NCBI RefSeq assembly: GCF_009727955.1
Contig: NZ_WOBR01000002.1
Span: 222,524 to 286,523 of the forward strand
Length of the DNA: 64,000 bases
Direction of reading: 5' to 3'
Source of the DNA: Aliivibrio fischeri
GTDB taxonomy: Bacteria; Pseudomonadota; Gammaproteobacteria; Enterobacterales; Vibrionaceae
The notes beneath the pieces are model-generated. The model was not told the origin of the DNA, ran no database searches, and saw only the letters and a list, made by a program, of their open reading frames with translations. The position numbers and the translations under genes were made by a program. Below are positions 55,989 through 64,000 of this stretch, one piece after another (position 1 is the stretch's first letter; every line of letters begins with the position of its first letter).

Positions 55989-58900
55989 TTATTCTTCGTC
56001 TTCTAACTCGATGTTGATACCAAGTGAGCGGATCTCTTTCAACAATACGTTGAATGATTCTGGCATACCTGGTTCCATACGATGATCGCCATCTACGATG
56101 TTCTTATACATCTTAGTACGACCGTTCACGTCATCCGACTTAACGGTTAGCATTTCTTGTAGGGTATATGCAGCACCATATGCTTCAAGTGCCCATACTT
56201 CCATCTCACCGAAACGCTGACCACCGAACTGAGCTTTACCACCTAGTGGTTGCTGAGTTACAAGGCTGTAAGAGCCGGTAGAACGTGCGTGCATCTTGTC
56301 ATCAACTAAGTGGTTCAGTTTTAGCATGTACATGTAACCAACAGTTACAGGACGCTCAAACGCATCACCAGTACGACCATCAAACAGTTTCAACTGACCA
56401 GATTCTGGTAGATCAACAAGTTTTAATAGCTCTTTAATTGACGCTTCAGGAGCACCATCAAAGATTGGTGTAGCGATTGGTAAACCACCACGTAAGTTCT
56501 TAATTAAAGTACGAACTTCGTCATCAGACAGAGCAGCAATATCTACTTCTTGGCGAGTTTCACCAAGATCGTATACTTTTTGTAAGAAGTTACGGAACTT
56601 ATGCAGTTCTTGTTGCTCTTTAAGCATTTGGTTGATCTTGTCACCAACGCCTTTCGCAGCAAGACCCATATGAACTTCAAGAATCTGACCGATGTTCATA
56701 CGAGAAGGTACACCCAGTGGGTTCAATACGATATCTACTGGTTGACCTTTCTCATCATAAGGCATGTCTTCAACAGGGTTGATCTTAGAGATTACACCCT
56801 TGTTACCGTGACGACCCGCCATCTTATCACCAGGCTGAATACGACGTTTAACCGCTAGGTAAACTTTAACGATCTTCAGTACGCCCGGAGCAAGATCATC
56901 ACCTTGAGTGATCTTACGACGCTTAGTTTCAAACTTCTTATCGAACTCAGCTTTAAGTTCGTCGTACTGCTCAGCAAGTTGCTCAAGTTGGTTTTGTTGC
57001 GCTTCGTCGTCAAGAGTGATTTCTAACCACTGCTTACGATCCATTGCATCAAGTTTAACTTCAGAAACACCCGCTGCTACAAGAAGTGTACGAACACGAG
57101 CTAATAGACCACCTTCAAGAATTTGGAACTCTTCAGTGATGTCTTTCTTAGCTTCTTTAAGCTGCATTTGTTCGATTTCTAGAGCACGTTTGTCTTTTTC
57201 AACACCATCACGCGTAAATACTTGTACGTCAATGATAGTACCTGAAACAGAGTTTGGTACACGTAGAGATGAATCTTTAACATCAGATGCTTTTTCACCG
57301 AAGATAGCACGTAGTAGCTTCTCTTCAGGAGTCAGTTGAGTTTCACCTTTAGGTGTTACTTTACCAACTAGGATGTCACCACCCTTAACTTCAGCACCAA
57401 TGTAAACAATACCTGATTCGTCTAGTTTAGACAGAGCAGCTTCACCTACGTTAGGGATGTCTGCTGTGATCTCTTCAGAACCAAGTTTAGTATCACGAGC
57501 CACACAAGATAGTTCTTGGATGTGAATCGTCGTGAAACGGTCTTCTTGAACTACACGTTCAGATACAAGGATTGAATCCTCGAAGTTGTAACCATTCCAA
57601 GGCATAAATGCGATACGCATGTTCTGACCAAGTGCTAACTCACCAAGGTCTGTTGAAGGACCATCAGCAAGAACATCACCACGAGTTACAGGTTCACCAG
57701 GAAGCACTGTAGGACGTTGGTTGATACACGTATTTTGGTTAGAACGAGTGTATTTAGTTAAGTTGTAGATATCGATACCAGCTTCACCAGGTACCAACTC
57801 TTCTTCGTTCACTTTAATAACGATACGAGAAGCATCTACTGACTGAACCACACCACCACGTTTAGCAACAGCTGTTACACCTGAGTCAACTGCTACGTTA
57901 CGTTCAATACCAGTACCAACTAAAGGCTTATCAGCTTTTAATGTAGGTACAGCTTGACGTTGCATGTTCGCACCCATTAGGGCACGGTTCGCATCATCGT
58001 GTTCTAGGAACGGGATAAGCGAAGCAGCTACAGATACAACTTGGTTTGTCGCGACATCCATATATTGGATATGTTCACGAGGGTGTAGACCAGATTCACC
58101 TTTCTGACGAGCGATGATTAGTTCATCAGCAAAAGTACCTTCTTCAGTTAACACGGCGTTAGCCTGTGCAATAACAAAAGTACCTTCTTCGATAGCAGAT
58201 AGGTAATCAACTTGATCAGTTACTTGACCATCAACAACACGACGGTATGGAGTTTCTAGGAAACCGTACTCGTTACATTGTGCAAATGCTGATAGTGAGT
58301 TAATCAGACCGATGTTTGGACCTTCAGGCGTTTCGATAGGACATAGGCGACCGTAGTGAGTCGCGTGTACGTCACGAACTTCGAAGCCAGCACGCTCACG
58401 AGTTAGACCACCAGGACCTAAAGCAGAAATACGACGTTTGTGCGTAACTTCTGACAATGGGTTGTTTTGGTCCATAAACTGAGACAGCTGTGAAGAGCCA
58501 AAGAATTCTTTAACTGCAGCTGAAATCGGCTTAGCGTTGATAAGGTCTTGAGGCATAATTGCATCAAGGTCACCAAGACTTAGACGCTCACGAACAGCAC
58601 GTTCTACACGAACTAGACCAACACGGAATTGGTTTTCTGCCATTTCGCCAACAGAACGAATACGACGGTTACCTAGGTGGTCGATATCATCGACTTCACC
58701 AATACCGTTACGGATATCGATCAGTTTACGCATCACTTCAATGATGTCTGTCTCATCAAGAACGCCAGCACCTTCGTCATTATCACGGCCAATAGAGCTA
58801 TTGAACTTCATACGACCAACAGTCGATAAGTCATAGCGTTCTTCAGAGAAGAATAGGCTTTCGAATAATGCTTCAGCAGCTTCTTTTGTTGGCGGCTCGC

Positions 58901-60017
58901 CAGGGCGCATCATACGGTAAATTTCAACAAGAGCCGATAAACGGTCAACAGTTGAATCTGCACGTAATGTGTCAGAGATGTATGCACCATGATCAAGATC
59001 GTTAGTAAATAGTACTTCGATCTTCTTGTAGCCAGCCTGAGATAAATTAGCCAGATCTTCTAAGCTAAACTCTTGGTTAGCTGCGATAATGATCTCGCCA
59101 GTGTCTTCATTCACGTAGTCGTGAGAAGCCACTTTACCTACGATGTAATCAACTGGAACTTCAATATGAGTGATATCGTCTTTCGTTAACTGGCGAATAT
59201 GACGCGCAGTAATACGACGGCCAGCTTCTACATAAACTTTGCCGTTAGCTTCGATATCAAAAGTTGCAGTTTCACCACGTAAACGCTCAGGAAGTAATTC
59301 CATCATTAGCGTTTGATCTTTCACTTCAAAAACAACTTTATCGAAGAATAGATCTAGGATCTCTTCTGTTGTTTTATTCAGTGCACGTAGGATGATCGTT
59401 GCTGGTAATTTACGACGACGGTCGATACGTACGAATAAGTTATCCTTAGGATCAAATTCGAAATCTAACCATGAACCACGGTAAGGAATTACACGTGCGT
59501 TATAAAGAACTTTACCAGATGAATGGGTCTTACCCTTATCGCTGTCGAAGAAGACACCTGGGCTGCGGTGCAGCTGGGATACGATAACCCTTTCAGTACC
59601 ATTGATTACAAAAGTACCATTGTCTGTCATAAGCGGAATTTCGCCCATGTAGACTTCTTGTTCTTTAATGTCTTTAACCGTGTTTGCTGGTGCATCTTTA
59701 TCGTACACAACCAAACGCAGTTTAACACGTAGTGGTGCAGAATATGTAACACCACGGATTTGACATTCTTTAACGTCAAATTCTGGCTCACGGAGATTGT
59801 AGCTAACGTATTCTAGCTTAGAGTTGCCGTTGTAGCTCTGAATTGGAAAAACAGAACGGAAGGCAGCCTCAAGACCGTATTGCCCTTCTGGATCTTGCTC
59901 GATAAATTTTGTAAAAGAATCAAGCTGGATCGATAGCAAGTATGGTATGTCCAACACTTGTGGACGCTTACCAAAATCCTTACGGATGCGCTTTTTCTCT
60001 GTATAAGAGTAAACCAT
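55989..60017 (-). CDS. rpoB: RNA polymerase beta subunit
   Basis: RpoB is the beta subunit of RNA polymerase and target of rifampicin. With the ATG at 60017 ([20 protein letters not shown]) the product is 1342 aa, the E. coli length. The frame extends upstream but adds 26 unsupported residues. The rifampicin region [20 protein letters not shown], then [10 protein letters not shown], has wild-type residues at the usual resistance positions. GAGGAA lies just before the start. It follows rplL across a 237-bp gap with a terminator-like attenuator. Confidence 0.98.
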   Translation of the reverse strand: MVYSYTEKKRIRKDFGKRPQVLDIPYLLSIQLDSFTKFIEQDPEGQYGLEAAFRSVFPIQSYNGNSKLEYVSYNLREPEFDVKECQIRGVTYSAPLRVKLRLVVYDKDAPANTVKDIKEQEVYMGEIPLMTDNGTFVINGTERVIVSQLHRSPGVFFDSDKGKTHSSGKVLYNARVIPYRGSWLDFEFDPKDNLFVRIDRRRKLPATIILRALNKTTEEILDLFFDKVVFEVKDQTLMMELLPERLRGETATFDIEANGKVYVEAGRRITARHIRQLTKDDITHIEVPVDYIVGKVASHDYVNEDTGEIIIAANQEFSLEDLANLSQAGYKKIEVLFTNDLDHGAYISDTLRADSTVDRLSALVEIYRMMRPGEPPTKEAAEALFESLFFSEERYDLSTVGRMKFNSSIGRDNDEGAGVLDETDIIEVMRKLIDIRNGIGEVDDIDHLGNRRIRSVGEMAENQFRVGLVRVERAVRERLSLGDLDAIMPQDLINAKPISAAVKEFFGSSQLSQFMDQNNPLSEVTHKRRISALGPGGLTRERAGFEVRDVHATHYGRLCPIETPEGPNIGLINSLSAFAQCNEYGFLETPYRRVVDGQVTDQVDYLSAIEEGTFVIAQANAVLTEEGTFADELIIARQKGESGLHPREHIQYMDVATNQVVSVAASLIPFLEHDDANRALMGANMQRQAVPTLKADKPLVGTGIERNVAVDSGVTAVAKRGGVVQSVDASRIVIKVNEEELVPGEAGIDIYNLTKYTRSNQNTCINQRPTVLPGEPVTRGDVLADGPSTDLGELALGQNMRIAFMPWNGYNFEDSILVSERVVQEDRFTTIHIQELSCVARDTKLGSEEITADIPNVGEAALSKLDESGIVYIGAEVKGGDILVGKVTPKGETQLTPEEKLLRAIFGEKASDVKDSSLRVPNSVSGTIIDVQVFTRDGVEKDKRALEIEQMQLKEAKKDITEEFQILEGGLLARVRTLLVAAGVSEVKLDAMDRKQWLEITLDDEAQQNQLEQLAEQYDELKAEFDKKFETKRRKITQGDDLAPGVLKIVKVYLAVKRRIQPGDKMAGRHGNKGVISKINPVEDMPYDEKGQPVDIVLNPLGVPSRMNIGQILEVHMGLAAKGVGDKINQMLKEQQELHKFRNFLQKVYDLGETRQEVDIAALSDDEVRTLIKNLRGGLPIATPIFDGAPEASIKELLKLVDLPESGQLKLFDGRTGDAFERPVTVGYMYMLKLNHLVDDKMHARSTGSYSLVTQQPLGGKAQFGGQRFGEMEVWALEAYGAAYTLQEMLTVKSDDVNGRTKMYKNIVDGDHRMEPGMPESFNVLLKEIRSLGINIELEDEE

Positions 60018-60191
60018 GGGGTTCCTCAGCTCGCTGATAAGTGACCCGAACCGTCCGCCTTTGTCTTTAAAGGCTGGGACAGTGACTAATAACACTGTTT
60101 TCTGTAGGACATGTTCACTGATTTGTGATCATGTTTTTTGCTCGGATGAGGGGTTCTAAACAGTGTGAAATTACCCTACACCCTACAGCGC

Positions 60192-60222
60192 AAAAAGGCC
60201 GGTGGTTAATAAACCACCAGCC
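60192..60222 (-). terminator. Attenuator hairpin between rplL and rpoB
   Basis: On the minus strand GGCTGGTGGTT pairs with AACCACCGGCC (plus 60197-60222), followed by TTTTT. In E. coli a partial terminator at this point lowers rpoBC relative to ribosomal proteins; the same role is likely here. Confidence 0.8.
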
Positions 60223-60254
60223 ATTAGCCGTTAGGCTATGAAACTAAGTAATAA

Positions 60255-60623
60255 TTACTTAACTTCAACAGAAGCACCAGCTTCTTCTAACTGAGCTTTA
60301 AGAGCTTCAGCTTCAGCTTTGTCAACGCCTTCTTTTAGAGGTGCTGGAGCTGAGTCTACAAGACCTTTAGCTTCTTTAAGACCTAGGCCAGTAGCGCCAC
60401 GTACTGCTTTGATAACAGCAACTTTGTTAGCGCCAGCAGAAGTTAGGATTACGTCAAATTCAGATTGCTCTTCAGCAGCGTCGCCGCCAGCTGCGCCACC
60501 TGCAACTACTGCAGCAGCAGCAGTAACACCGAATTTTTCTTCCATAGCTTCGATAAGCTCAACAACTTGCATTACAGACATTTCTGCAACTGCGTCTAGG
60601 ATTTGCTCGTTAGTAATAGACAT
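60255..60623 (-). CDS. rplL: Ribosomal protein bL12 (L7/L12)
   Basis: L7/L12 forms the flexible stalk that recruits translation factors. The 122-aa protein has an N-terminal dimerisation domain ([20 protein letters not shown]), an Ala-rich hinge (about residues 36-52, [17 protein letters not shown]) and a C-terminal domain with [20 protein letters not shown] and the end ASVEVK. It lies 55 bp after rplJ, with which it is co-transcribed. Confidence 0.98.
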   Translation of the reverse strand: MSITNEQILDAVAEMSVMQVVELIEAMEEKFGVTAAAAVVAGGAAGGDAAEEQSEFDVILTSAGANKVAVIKAVRGATGLGLKEAKGLVDSAPAPLKEGVDKAEAEALKAQLEEAGASVEVK

Positions 60624-60678
60624 AACAATTCTCTTTTAAGTCAACAATAATTTATTTTGTAACCAGTTAAAGCAAGGC

Positions 60679-61173
60679 TTATGCCGCAGCTTCTTCTTTT
60701 TGGTCACGAACAGCAGCGATAGTACGAACCAGCTTGCCAGCAGAAGCTTCTTTCATGCACATCATTAGGCGTGCGATAGCTTCGTCGTAAGTTGGTAGTG
60801 TCGCTAGTACATCAGCATCAGTAACTGCGCCTTCAAATGCAGCAGCTTTGATCTCGAAATCTTTATTCTCTTTAGCGAAGTCTTTGAAAAGACGCGCTGC
60901 AGCACCTGGGTGCTCGTTAGAGAATGCAAGTAGAGACGGACCAGTGAAAGTGTCAGTTAGACACTCATACTCAGTACCTTCTACTGCACGGCGTGCTAAT
61001 GTGTTACGAACAACTTTCATGTAAACGCCCGCTTCACGCGCTTGTTTACGTAGAACAGTCATCGCAGCAACAGGAACGCCACGAGAGTCAGCTACAACTG
61101 CAGAAAGTGCACCACTGGCTGCTTCGTTGACTTCAGCAACAATTGCTTTTTTGTCTTGAAGATTTAAAGCCAT
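60679..61173 (-). CDS. rplJ: Ribosomal protein uL10
   Basis: L10 anchors L7/L12 dimers to 23S rRNA and, as the L10-(L12)4 complex, represses its own mRNA leader. With the ATG at 61173 ([20 protein letters not shown]) it is 164 aa, the family length; the longer frame adds unsupported residues. AGAGG precedes the ATG. A 245-bp leader with a conserved fold lies upstream. The C-terminus [10 protein letters not shown] is typical. Confidence 0.97.
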   Translation of the reverse strand: MALNLQDKKAIVAEVNEAASGALSAVVADSRGVPVAAMTVLRKQAREAGVYMKVVRNTLARRAVEGTEYECLTDTFTGPSLLAFSNEHPGAAARLFKDFAKENKDFEIKAAAFEGAVTDADVLATLPTYDEAIARLMMCMKEASAGKLVRTIAAVRDQKEEAAA

Positions 61174-61189
61174 TTGGATTAACCTCTGG

Positions 61190-61330
61190 TTGTGATTACA
61201 CCACTCACTACAAAATGTAGGAGAGTAAATACGATGCATTCACAGAAAACCAATTTTTATAAAATTGATTTCAAGTTCGGGCACCGTCTACGCAGGTTTT
61301 ATTAAGCTCTTACGAGCGCCTACGGTCTTG
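61190..61330 (-). promoter_or_regulatory. L10 leader (ribosomal autoregulatory RNA)
   Basis: The minus strand around 61275-61295 reads CCTGCGTAGACGGTGCCCGAA, which resembles the conserved core of the gammaproteobacterial L10 leader; exact limits are approximate. It lies between the rplJ promoter and start codon, as expected for L10-L12 autorepression. Confidence 0.7.
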
Positions 61331-61389
61331 GACGGAGACTTTCTAATTAAAAATCAGAAAGCCCCAACCATAAATTTGATAGGCGGAAA

Positions 61390-61418
61390 ATTATACATGA
61401 ATTTCCCACCTTTGCAAA
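61390..61418 (-). promoter_or_regulatory. rplJL-rpoBC promoter
   Basis: On the minus strand TTTGCA (-35, plus 61413-61418) and TATAAT (-10, plus 61390-61395) are 17 bp apart, directly after the rplA stop codon. The transcript would include the L10 leader. Confidence 0.75.
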
Positions 61419-62123
61419 TTAGTTTGTTTGTGTATTTAGAGTCGCTTGATCTAAAGATACACCAGCACCCATTGTAGTAGAGATGCTTACCTTCTTCACG
61501 AAAGTACCTTTCGCAGAAGTTGGTTTTGCTTTCTTAAGTGCAACTAAAAGAGCTTCTAGGTTCTCTTTAAGTTGAGCAGCATCAAAGTCCACTTTACCGA
61601 TAGTAGTGTGGATGATGCCGTTTTTGTCGTTACGGTAACGAACTTGACCAGCTTTAGCGTTCTTAACAGCTTCAGCTACGTTAGGCGTTACAGTACCAAC
61701 TTTAGGGTTTGGCATAAGACCGCGAGGACCTAGGATTGTACCTAGTTGACCAACAACGCGCATTGCATCAGGAGAAGCAACAACAACGTCAAAGTTCATT
61801 TCGCCTTTCTTAACTAGTTCAGCAAGATCTTCCATACCAACTAGATCAGCACCAGCTTCTTTAGCAGCTTCTGCGTTTGCACCTTGAGTGAAAACAGCAA
61901 CACGAATGTCACGACCAGTACCGTGTGGTAGTACAGTTGCACCACGAACGTTTTGGTCAGATTTACGTGCATCGATGCCAAGGTTAACAGCAACGTCAAC
62001 GCTTTCTGTGAACTTAGCAGTAGCAAGTTCTTTTAGAAGAGCAACAGCTTCGTTGATGTCGTATTCTTTAGTAACTTCAACTTTTTCGCGGATATTGCGC
62101 ATGCGCTTAGTAAGTTTTGCCAT
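61419..62123 (-). CDS. rplA: Ribosomal protein uL1
   Basis: L1 forms the mobile stalk of the 50S subunit by the exit site and represses its own operon. The 234-aa protein has [40 protein letters not shown] and the RNA-binding [18 protein letters not shown]. rplK lies just upstream (4 bp gap). Length matches E. coli (234). Confidence 0.98.
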   Translation of the reverse strand: MAKLTKRMRNIREKVEVTKEYDINEAVALLKELATAKFTESVDVAVNLGIDARKSDQNVRGATVLPHGTGRDIRVAVFTQGANAEAAKEAGADLVGMEDLAELVKKGEMNFDVVVASPDAMRVVGQLGTILGPRGLMPNPKVGTVTPNVAEAVKNAKAGQVRYRNDKNGIIHTTIGKVDFDAAQLKENLEALLVALKKAKPTSAKGTFVKKVSISTTMGAGVSLDQATLNTQTN

Positions 62124-62127
62124 TATA

Positions 62128-62556
62128 TTAACCCTCTACCACTAGGCCCATTGAACGAGCAGTACCAGCAATTGAACGCTTCATAGCTTCAATGTCAGCA
62201 CCAGTCATGTCCGCAGCTTTAGTTTCTGCGATCTCTTGTAGTTGAGCGTCAGTAACAGTACCAACTTTCTCAGTGTTTGGACGACCAGAACCAGACTTAA
62301 CGCCTGCAGCTTTCTTAAGAAGAACTGCTGCTGGTGGAGTCTTAGTAACGAACGTGAAAGAACGGTCGTTGTATACAGAGATAACTACTGGGATTGGTAG
62401 ACCTTTCTCGATAGATTCTGTTTTTGCGTTAAACGCTTTACAGAATTCCATGATATTCACACCGTGTTGACCTAGTGCAGGACCAACTGGTGGACTTGGG
62501 TTCGCCATACCTGCTGCAACTTGCAGTTTGATATAAGCTTCAACTTTCTTAGCCAT
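62128..62556 (-). CDS. rplK: Ribosomal protein uL11
   Basis: L11 binds the GTPase-associated centre of 23S rRNA and is needed for RelA activation. The 142-aa protein has the proline-rich [20 protein letters not shown] (residues 20-39) and the C-terminal RNA-binding domain ([27 protein letters not shown]). It is the methylation target of PrmA, also in this window. A nusG terminator lies upstream, so rplKA begins a new unit. Confidence 0.98.
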
Positions 62557-62613
62557 GATATTTCCTAATACTTGGGTTCAAACGCTATCCAACTGGATTA
62601 GCTCCCCGTTAAC

Positions 62614-62650
62614 AAAAAGGCGCGAAATTATAGTAATAATTCGCGCCTTT
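62614..62650 (-). terminator. Intrinsic terminator of secE-nusG
   Basis: AAAGGCGCG (62616-62624) and CGCGCCTTT (62642-62650) form the GC-rich base of a stem extended by AT pairs; on the minus strand TTTTT follows. Confidence 0.9.
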
Positions 62651-62676
62651 GACAATACCTTTTGCTGATTTTTCGA

Positions 62677-63222
62677 TCAGTTTTTTTCTACTTGGCTGAA
62701 CTCTAGTTCTACTGGAGTTGCACGACCAAAGATAGATACAGATACTTTTAAGCGACTCTTCTCGTAATCCACTTCTTCAACAGTACCGTTAAAGTCTGCG
62801 AATGGGCCTTCAGTAACACGAACCACTTCACCAGCTTCAAACAATGTCTTAGGACGTGGAGCTTCGCTCGCTTGCTCAAGACGGTTTAAAATGGCATCCG
62901 CTTCTTTATCAGTAATTGGTGCAGGGCGATCCGAAGTACCACCAATGAACCCCATTACACGTGGAATACTACGTACTAAGTGCCATGATTCATCATTCAT
63001 GATCATTTGCACTAAAACGTAACCAGGGAAAAATTTACGTTCGCTTTTACGACGTTGGCCAGCACGCATTTCTACCACTTCTTCAGTTGGTACTAGTACT
63101 TCACCAAATAACTCTTCCATGTTATGCATTTTAATATGTTCGCGTAGCGATTGAGATACACGACCTTCAAAGCCTGAAAAAGCTTGAACTACATACCAAC
63201 GTTTTTTTGGAGCTTCACTCAT
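62677..63222 (-). CDS. nusG: Transcription elongation/antitermination factor NusG
   Basis: NusG binds RNA polymerase, suppresses pausing and links to Rho or ribosomes. The 181-aa product from the ATG at 63222 ([20 protein letters not shown]) equals E. coli; a GTG at 63228 is not needed. It has the NGN domain ([20 protein letters not shown], then [10 protein letters not shown]) and a KOW domain ([20 protein letters not shown]). secE lies 12 bp upstream. Confidence 0.98.
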   Translation of the reverse strand: MSEAPKKRWYVVQAFSGFEGRVSQSLREHIKMHNMEELFGEVLVPTEEVVEMRAGQRRKSERKFFPGYVLVQMIMNDESWHLVRSIPRVMGFIGGTSDRPAPITDKEADAILNRLEQASEAPRPKTLFEAGEVVRVTEGPFADFNGTVEEVDYEKSRLKVSVSIFGRATPVELEFSQVEKN

Positions 63223-63234
63223 GATCACTTATCC

Positions 63235-63612
63235 TCAAACACCTGTGATTAAGCCAATTAGTCTAACCATAATACCATCAATGCCCCATAAAATCAGAGC
63301 CATCACGATACATACAGCTAGAACAATGAAAGTTGTTTGTGTTGTTTCTTGGCGTGTAGGCCAAACAACCTTTCTAACTTCCATTCTTGATTCACGAGCA
63401 AATGCAATTGCAGTTTGACCTTTTGCTGTGAAAGCAGCAATACCACCAGCAGCAGCAATTAATGCAACCACACCGGCAGCTCGAATAACAACAGATAAAT
63501 CAGCTAGTAAGTAATTACCAACAACAGCAGCAGATAATAGAACTAAAACAAGTAACCATTTTACTGTATCAGCTGCGCCTGAAGTTTCTGTTGTCTCAGT
63601 ATTTGTTTTCAT
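63235..63612 (-). CDS. secE: Preprotein translocase subunit SecE
   Basis: SecE stabilises SecY in the translocon. The 125-aa protein has two hydrophobic helices near the N-terminus (about residues 20-60), a third at the C-terminus and the conserved SRMEVRKVVWPTRQETTQTT loop. The three-helix form is typical of gammaproteobacteria. The ATG at 63612 follows AGGTTGG; the longer frame to 63651 adds unsupported residues. Confidence 0.97.
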   Translation of the reverse strand: MKTNTETTETSGAADTVKWLLVLVLLSAAVVGNYLLADLSVVIRAAGVVALIAAAGGIAAFTAKGQTAIAFARESRMEVRKVVWPTRQETTQTTFIVLAVCIVMALILWGIDGIMVRLIGLITGV

Positions 63613-63676
63613 AAACCAACCTGTGACATAACCATAATTTACTTCTATCACTTGATAGAAATTGTTAACCAGACTT

Positions 63677-63705
63677 AATATAGCCTAGTATCTTCATTCC
63701 ATAAA
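63677..63705 (-). promoter_or_regulatory. Possible secE-nusG promoter
   Basis: On the minus strand TTTATG (plus 63700-63705) and TATATT (plus 63677-63682) are 17 bp apart, between the tuf terminator and secE. The -35 match is weak. Confidence 0.35.
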
Positions 63706-63781
63706 CCAACAATTTCGTTGATTCATCTGCGCTGTGCTGTGTATTTTCTAAAAATGCAAAACAACACACAATACAACGCAG

Positions 63782-63808
63782 AAAAAGGGCATCAAATGAT
63801 GCCCTCTT
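63782..63808 (-). terminator. Intrinsic terminator of tuf
   Basis: GGGCATCA and TGATGCCC form a stem (plus 63787-63804) with a 2-nt top; the minus strand then reads TTTTTC. Confidence 0.85.
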
Positions 63809-63828
63809 TACTAGTACTTAGTCAAATC

Positions 63829-64000
63829 TTAAGCAAAGATTTTAGCAACAACACCAGCACCAACTGTACGGCCACCTTCACGGATCGCGAAGCGTAGACC
63901 TTCGTCCATTGCGATTGGAGCAATTAGCTCAACCGTCATTTGAACGTTGTCACCTGGCATTACCATTTCTACGCCTTCAGGTAGAGTGATGTCGCCTGTT
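63829..64000 (-). CDS. tuf: Elongation factor Tu, C-terminal end (cut by window)
   Basis: Only the last 56 residues are in the window. They read [40 protein letters not shown] and [14 protein letters not shown], the domain-3 end of EF-Tu. EF-Tu delivers aminoacyl-tRNA to the ribosome. Position before secE-nusG matches the tufB locus of E. coli. Which of two possible tuf copies this is cannot be told. Confidence 0.97.
   Translation of the reverse strand, partial: TGDITLPEGVEMVMPGDNVQMTVELIAPIAMDEGLRFAIREGGRTVGAGVVAKIFA

Noticed and set aside
63613..63828. tRNA gene between tuf and secE, as tRNA genes border tufB in some relatives
   Set aside because: No cloverleaf, GGTTCRA-like T-loop or CCA end could be read in this gap.

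Overview
The window looks like chromosome I of a Vibrionaceae bacterium, most likely Aliivibrio (Vibrio) fischeri or a close relative. The evidence is the moderately AT-rich base composition, gammaproteobacterial gene orders (aroQ-accBC-prmA-dusB-fis, purH-purD-hupA-yjaG-hemE-nudC-rsd, tuf-secE-nusG-rplKAJL-rpoBC), Vibrio-type intergenic palindromes, and the CrbS/CrbR acetate-switch genes near acs. The species name is an inference from gene content, not a search result.

Layout. 1-5.9 kb: a cut ArsR-type regulator, a LysR-type regulator, a periplasmic DUF1254/DUF1214 protein, a BamA-like outer membrane barrel and an NDH-2-like flavoprotein. 5.9-8.6 kb: glmS with an upstream DeoR-type regulator. 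8.8-12.4 kb: response regulator CrbR, a MarC-family protein, and a DUF4212/ActP-like sodium:solute symporter pair. 13-20.8 kb: a complete L-ascorbate utilisation (ula) cluster, with ulaA(B)-ulaC-ulaF-HAD-ulaD-ulaE on the minus strand and ulaR, ulaG on the plus strand. 20.9-30.4 kb: hybrid kinase CrbS, an HcaT-like MFS carrier, a cNMP/CBS/DUF294 protein with a DEDDh exonuclease, and acs. 30.8-36.6 kb: aroQ-accBC, prmA, dusB-fis, a small coiled-coil protein, zntR. 36.9-47.4 kb: purH, purD, a DUF1481 lipoprotein, hupA, a CNNM/CBS protein, yjaG, a hydroxyacid dehydrogenase, a TerB-like protein, hemE, nudC, rsd. 47.5-51.6 kb: a curli cluster, csgDEFG divergent from csgBA. 51.7-64 kb: rpoC, rpoB, rplL, rplJ, rplA, rplK, nusG, secE and the 3' end of tuf, all on the minus strand.

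How the genes fit together. CrbS/CrbR should sense carbon status and activate acetate uptake and activation (symporter, acs). A 10-bp motif, GACTAAAGTC or one base off, lies upstream of the symporter operon, the DUF294-exonuclease operon and acs, and is a plausible CrbR operator. The ula cluster, which sits between crbR/symporter and crbS, imports and phosphorylates L-ascorbate and converts it to D-xylulose 5-phosphate; it carries an extra HAD phosphatase. The curli cluster encodes a major curlin with roughly twice the usual number of repeat units and no csgC. The right end is the standard transcription/translation core with its L10 leader and a terminator-like attenuator before rpoB.

No rRNA, tRNA, insertion sequence, prophage or CRISPR array was seen. 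I did not find a clear-cut unknown multi-gene system; the best leads are the shared GACTAAAGTC motif, the CrbS-linked DUF294/exonuclease pair, the enlarged curlin, and the palindromic repeats splitting purH from purD.
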